Part shown: positions 49,801 through 55,800 of the stretch, piece after piece
Layout of the letters: each line of letters starts with the position of its first letter
Position numbering within the stretch: position 1 is the stretch's first letter
Origin: Branchiostoma floridae
Lineage: Eukaryota > Chordata > Leptocardii > Amphioxiformes > Branchiostomatidae
DNA: 64,000 nt
NCBI RefSeq assembly: GCF_000003815.2
Contig: NC_049997.1
Coordinates: forward strand, 2,739,338 to 2,803,337
Direction of reading: 5' to 3'
The notes under the pieces: model-generated
Told to the model about the DNA's origin: nothing
Seen by the model: the letters and a program-made list of their open reading frames with translations, nothing else
Databases searched by the model: none
Program-made: the position numbers and the translations under genes

Positions 49801-52800
49801 AGAAGAGGCCTAGAAATAGCGTTTTGTAGCCCACCCCGTACTTATTTAGTTCACTATCATAGAATGATGGCATGATGCATCCCGATTATTATAAGGTACG
49901 AGGGGCGTTCAATAAGTAATAACTCTGACTCATTTCCCATAGCAGGAGATTAATGAATCTTGGCACAGTTATTAGTCTTTCTCTTCATAGGAACCACCCA
50001 GAGTTATGCATTTCTCCCATCGTTTGATGCAGCTCTGGACACCGTTTTTGTAGGACACCCCAGGTTGTTCCTCCAACAGATGCCTCATTAATGGCAGAAG
50101 AGGAACGACCAGGTCTGGGAGCTGTTTTTACAGACTTCCGGCCATGTTTGAATTCAAGATGCCAGCGTTTTACAAGGTCATATGATGGGGCATCATCACC
50201 ATAAGTTTCTTTCATTTCATCAAAAGTCTCCTTTGGTGTGCGTCCTTTCAAATACAAAAACCGGATCACTGCGCGACACTCAACTGGCTCCATTTCACAC
50301 CTGGTCCATTTCACACCTAACTCAGTTCAAACACCAGTAAATCAGAAACCACAATTAGTTCAGAGCTCTTTTTTGCAACATAAACTATAGAGATATGAAT
50401 CATTACACATGCAAAATTTCATCTAGATCAGACAACTGGAAGTGGGTCAGAGTTATTACTTGTTGAACGCCCCTCGTATGTTGTTCTATGGTCCAGGTGG
50501 GACATCATGGTTCTAGGGCTCTTTTTCGAAACCACATTTTTTCAGATATCTCCTCCTGGACTATTAGCCTAGTTTGCAAAAAAAGTTCGTAGGAAGAAAT
50601 GTCATACCCGAGCTTCTGTCCACCGCTTCGTAACGTGCTAAAAATCCAACCTTGCGCATCACAAAGTCCGTGACGAAAAAGACGTACCAGAATGTGTTTA
50701 GTGGAGGTTACAGTGTTATTATGTGCGCAGCTGCCACACCAGTAGAAGGATCCTTCAACATAGGGGTCTTTCGCCTGTACATAATCACTATGGCAGCCCT
50801 GGTCGTAATTCAAATCGAAGTCCACAAACTTTAACTTGACAGTCTGGTGTGTATCCACGGTGATGTTCCACTGTTGATACACGTGGTTACGGTAAGGGTA
50901 GTGCGGGTAGTTCATGGAAGAAAACGTGCCAGTATCGCCGAACAGTTGGTGTATTCGTTGGTATCCTTGAAGATCTTGTAATGGAAACGCCTTGTGTTAA
51001 CAGCTATCCGCATAGGGCCGAGTACAATACAACAATGAATACTTTCAGGAGCGGTCTTGAAAAATTGCTTTGTCATAACACTGTTTGAATATCATATCTA
51101 CATGAGATGTTCTGATCATGCCTACATCTGCACAATCAAAGCCTGGTCATGCCTCTTAAAAAATTTAATCTACACAGGTAAAAATGTTGACAGTCCAAAA
51201 CATTAACCTCCACCTGTTACAAACTACACGTATTATAGTCTTATGATGAAAAACTGTAAATGTAGACTTTCCATATTGAATGTGATCTCCCATCCCTGCC
51301 TGAGCTACCTGCATACAAAATATCATGGAATCCGTCATTCCTTTGTCCCGTTATTCTCCTTGGAAGATGTTAAGGCATGCTCCTAGTGGGGCTGAGGACC
51401 TCAGAGGTTGTCTTAAAATTTATAAAAATGATACTTAGAGTTATCCATGGCTCTTGATTTTTTTTCTCCGAGTACCTTGTTACAAGACAATAATGCACGC
51501 ATAATCTCATGACGTCATGATGACGTCATCAAACACTAGGGTGCCACGCCCATGCCATGCCCATTTTCACATAAGTGGCCCACACTCCCCAGTGACTTAA
51601 TGTACATTGCTCATGCTTCAAATTTGCCCTGCATTTCCGAAGCAATTTCAAGCTATCTGCCACAAAGCAAGATCATGTTACGTCAAGGTCAAAACATGCA
51701 AAAAACCGCAGTTCTGTTGCAGTATCAAGGTCAAATACCAGGGGGCCCAAAATCGACTTTGACCTTCGTCTTTACAACACCTACCCACAATATTTCTCCA
51801 CGCGGTCGTTTTTTCTTCATACCCTCACTTTGAAATGGAGAAACTTGGAAAGCCAATATGGGACTTAAAATAACATAGTGGCAGGCAGAGGCGTGTCCAG
51901 TTTGCAGGTCACTGTCATCGCGCAAGTGAAGAAGTGATCTCTTCACTCCTCTTATGGAGACCTAGAGGAAAGTCCTATTCGAGGAAGCTCACCTACCCAG
52001 CAACCATTTCTAGAGACACAGGGATTGACACCGAGGACTTTGGAACAGCCGTGAAAAACCGTGTGTATTGGAGAAATGTTGTGCAACGCCTCACCCACCC
52101 GCCAGGGACGACAGATGATGATGATGAACATAGTGGTATTCTTATAATTCATTTACCATTATCAGAACACACAATGACCACGCTAAGAAATTAAAGGAAT
52201 AAAGTATAACCATGTTTTTAAACCCACCATCTTCAGACTGGTCCTGTAGATGGTAATGAATTTTAAAACCGGTTCCGGAGATGTCTGCATCACTGTGAAA
52301 ACGAATCACCAAGACTGGTGCCATCGAGACGTACACGGGAGGCAGGGACCTACCGCAGAACGTTTGGTAGAAGTCTGGAGTATATCATAAAAGTTCAAAG
52401 ATAAAATTAAATATGAACATAAGGTATCGTCAGGTATACGTACCGCGTTTCCCGTGCGTACGTTAAATCAGTTTCATAATAAAATGTTAACCCTTGTCAT
52501 GCTGAGGATTTTTTTGGCATATTTAACACCCCCCCCCCAGCTGGTTAACGTTAATTAATCAGATCTGTGAAACCTGAACTATTCTGTAATGCTGCTGCAG
52601 ATTCACTTTCCCATCGATGCGCTTTGCTGCGGTATGCCACATTTATAGTCTCTACCAGACTCCGGATCGCTGGAAAAATCGTAGAAATGGAACAAATAGA
52701 GGAGTAAGCCGGCCAGAGGAATATAGCTGGGTAGGGAACAGCACGCGATCGCGATCCGGAGTCTGGTAGAGACTATAAAGATACTGGACCAACATAAAGG

Positions 52801-55800
52801 CATCATTTATGTCCATCTACATGTATATATACGGGATAATCAGGACAAATTAACATGAAATTCTGTCCAAGGATAGGGCTTCCGTACATGCAATGTAAAA
52901 TTATGTAACTTGGGAAAAACTATCGATTAGAATAGATAATGCTAATTACAACCTTATTTGATCAATGTGGGCGTGGTTTGCATAATTAATATGGAAATGC
53001 CATAATTATTTTGTGACAAATGATTGGAATTTTATACTTGTGGCATTTTTAATTAGCCAGAGTAAGTTGTCATGAATAGAGTATGTAAACATGAGTTGAA
53101 TAAAATGTTGTAGCAATTCTATTCCTAAACCCAAAAACATGCAATGTATTTGGTTAGGCCATTAGGAATGCTAGCTAATTGTAGTGTGTTCAGTAAAATT
53201 GCTCAGAGAAAATAATTGTTTAAATGAGCATAATCAACATCAAAATGATAATGACCATATTTGGCTAACTTACTCAGATATGACATGTCCTGTAGCTGAA
53301 GAAAGTCAAAGCGGCACCTTGACTCATAGTCTATGTCGAATTCCAGAAACTCCACGACCACCACCTTTCCTGGAACTGCCTCGACTACCCAGCTAGAACA
53401 ACAAAAATAGATGTCACGGAAGTTCATCTGTGTCGGTAGTAATCATAGCACAATGCTAAACTTTCTTCCAACACACCTTCTTGGCCCTTTTGTATCCTTC
53501 GTTTCTTGATAGTTTTGAAACCCACAATGAAATTAGTTATTTTTGTTGTGCAATGCTAAACTGGTCTTCCAACACAAAGGTATACGCGGATCATATTTTC
53601 AGTGACCACTGTCGCCTTCTTCAGGACCAATACTGCAATGATCATGAATCAGTATTTATCCCGAAGAAGGCGTCAGTAGTCATTGAAAATTTGAAACGTG
53701 TACTCCACCTTTGTGTTGTTTAGCATTGCACAACAAAATTTCATTGTGGATTTCGAAACTATCAAGAAAAAAATGATACAAAAGGGACAAGATCGTTATC
53801 AGCGAATGCGGGGGTCGATGCCAGCTTCCGACGATCTTTGCAACAATGCTTACGTCATACATGTGGAATATTCACTTGTCTACAACACTAGGATCAGTAG
53901 CCGAAGAAGACCGAGAGATTCGGCGGGAAATTCCAATGAGCCAAATTTCATACAGATAGAGGGGGTTGACATCATCTTTATTCACATATAAACGCAACAC
54001 ATTTAAAAGCAACATACAAGATGAGTTTAAGAGACGAAGAAACCTAGGCCGACCCCTTAATCAGAATAATAACAATTCCGGAGGGCGCAAGGTAAAACAT
54101 CAGGTGTGCATCCGACGTTTTGATACATATAGTATTGCACAACGTTACATAGCAATCTTAGAGTGTATTGCACTGTAGCTTTTACAATAATATTGCACTT
54201 AAACAAGATATATTGCACTTGAACAAGATATATTGCACTTAAACAAGTTAAAAGTTATCTGCTAGAGAATAACCCAGATGGGGTAGCTAATGTATGGATA
54301 TCGATGAATGTAGAAATAAATATTATATTACCTGCAATCGACGTTGGTCGGGTACTTCCCGGTCTCCGCATCGCGAGGGGAAAGAATCTCTCCCTCCTCC
54401 TCATATAGAAAACGGCCCTCAGTGGCTACACACTCATGCGCAGAGTCTATTGTACGGGGCATATAGAACGACAATGGTTTGTTTGTTTATCTATTGTTTA
54501 TCTTATTTTGCAAAAATTGTAACAATTGCAAATTAATAGTAACAGCAATACAAGGTTGGTCTGAAGCTAGAAAGCCTATATAAATTTTATATATTATGTT
54601 GACCACCAAAATTAGATAACTATACCTATACAATACATCATAAAAATACTATGCCAATTTTGGTAGTGAGCGTAAATTGATCAAAGATGGGCATAATAAA
54701 CTTAACTCGAATTATGTATTTTCTACAGGGACAAATTTAGATTAATTCTGGACATCATTGTCATTCAGATAAAGATACGTTAAATATACGTTAAATACCT
54801 GAACATACGTTAAATATAAAACATTTAAGAAAAAGAAAACAAAATTATTTATCCTACCTTCACAACTTGGAGGATCGAAGTTCCAGTCTATGACATCACC
54901 AGACATACACGTAAGTGTTTCCTGGCCCATCAAACTGTAGCCTTCGTTACAGCCGAACGAAACAGCCGACCCTACAGCGAAACTGTCTCCTGTTCTGGAC
55001 CCGTTGATAGGAACGCCGGGGTCCGGGCAAGAATCTCTCATCAAAACAAATGCTAATCTCCGAAAGGAAAATAGTATTCTCTTCAGATGATTTGGTACAT
55101 AAATTTGTAAATAGTTTACATAAAGCTGCCTGTACATATGTAAATACTTGACGTTTTGTGGCCACACCTGAACTGTGAGCAGCGACACCTGTCCTGCAGT
55201 ACAATGTGAACCAGTCAGAATTGCCCTGAAGAAGGTGACAGACGGTCACCGAAACATCACCGAAGCATTGGNNNNNNNNNNNNNNNNNNNNNNNNNNNNN
55301 NNNNNNNNNNNNNNNNNNNNNNNNNNNNNNNNNNNNNNNNNNNNNNNNNNNNNNNNNNNNNNNNNNNNNNNNNNNNNNNNNNNNNNNNNNNNNNNNNNNN
55401 NNNNNNNNNNNNNNNNNNNNNNNNNNNNNNNNNNNNNNNNNNNNNNNNNNNNNNNNNNNNNNNNNNNNNNNNNNNNNNNNNNNNNNNNNNNNNNNNNNNN
55501 NNNNNNNNNNNNNNNNNNNNNNNNNNNNNNNNNNNNNNNNNNNNNNNNNNNNNNNNNNNNNNNNNNNNNNNNNNNNNNNNNNNNNNNNNNNNNNNNNNNN
55601 NNNNNNNNNNNNNNNNNNNNNNNNNNNNNNNNNNNNNNNNNNNNNNNNNNNNNNNNNNNNNNNNNNNNNNNNNNNNNNNNNNNNNNNNNNNNNNNNNNNN
55701 NNNNNNNNNNNNNNNNNNNNNNNNNNNNNNNNNNNNNNNNNNNNNNNNNNNNNNNNNNNNNNNNNNNNNNNNNNNNNNNNNNNNNNNNNNNNNNNNNNNN

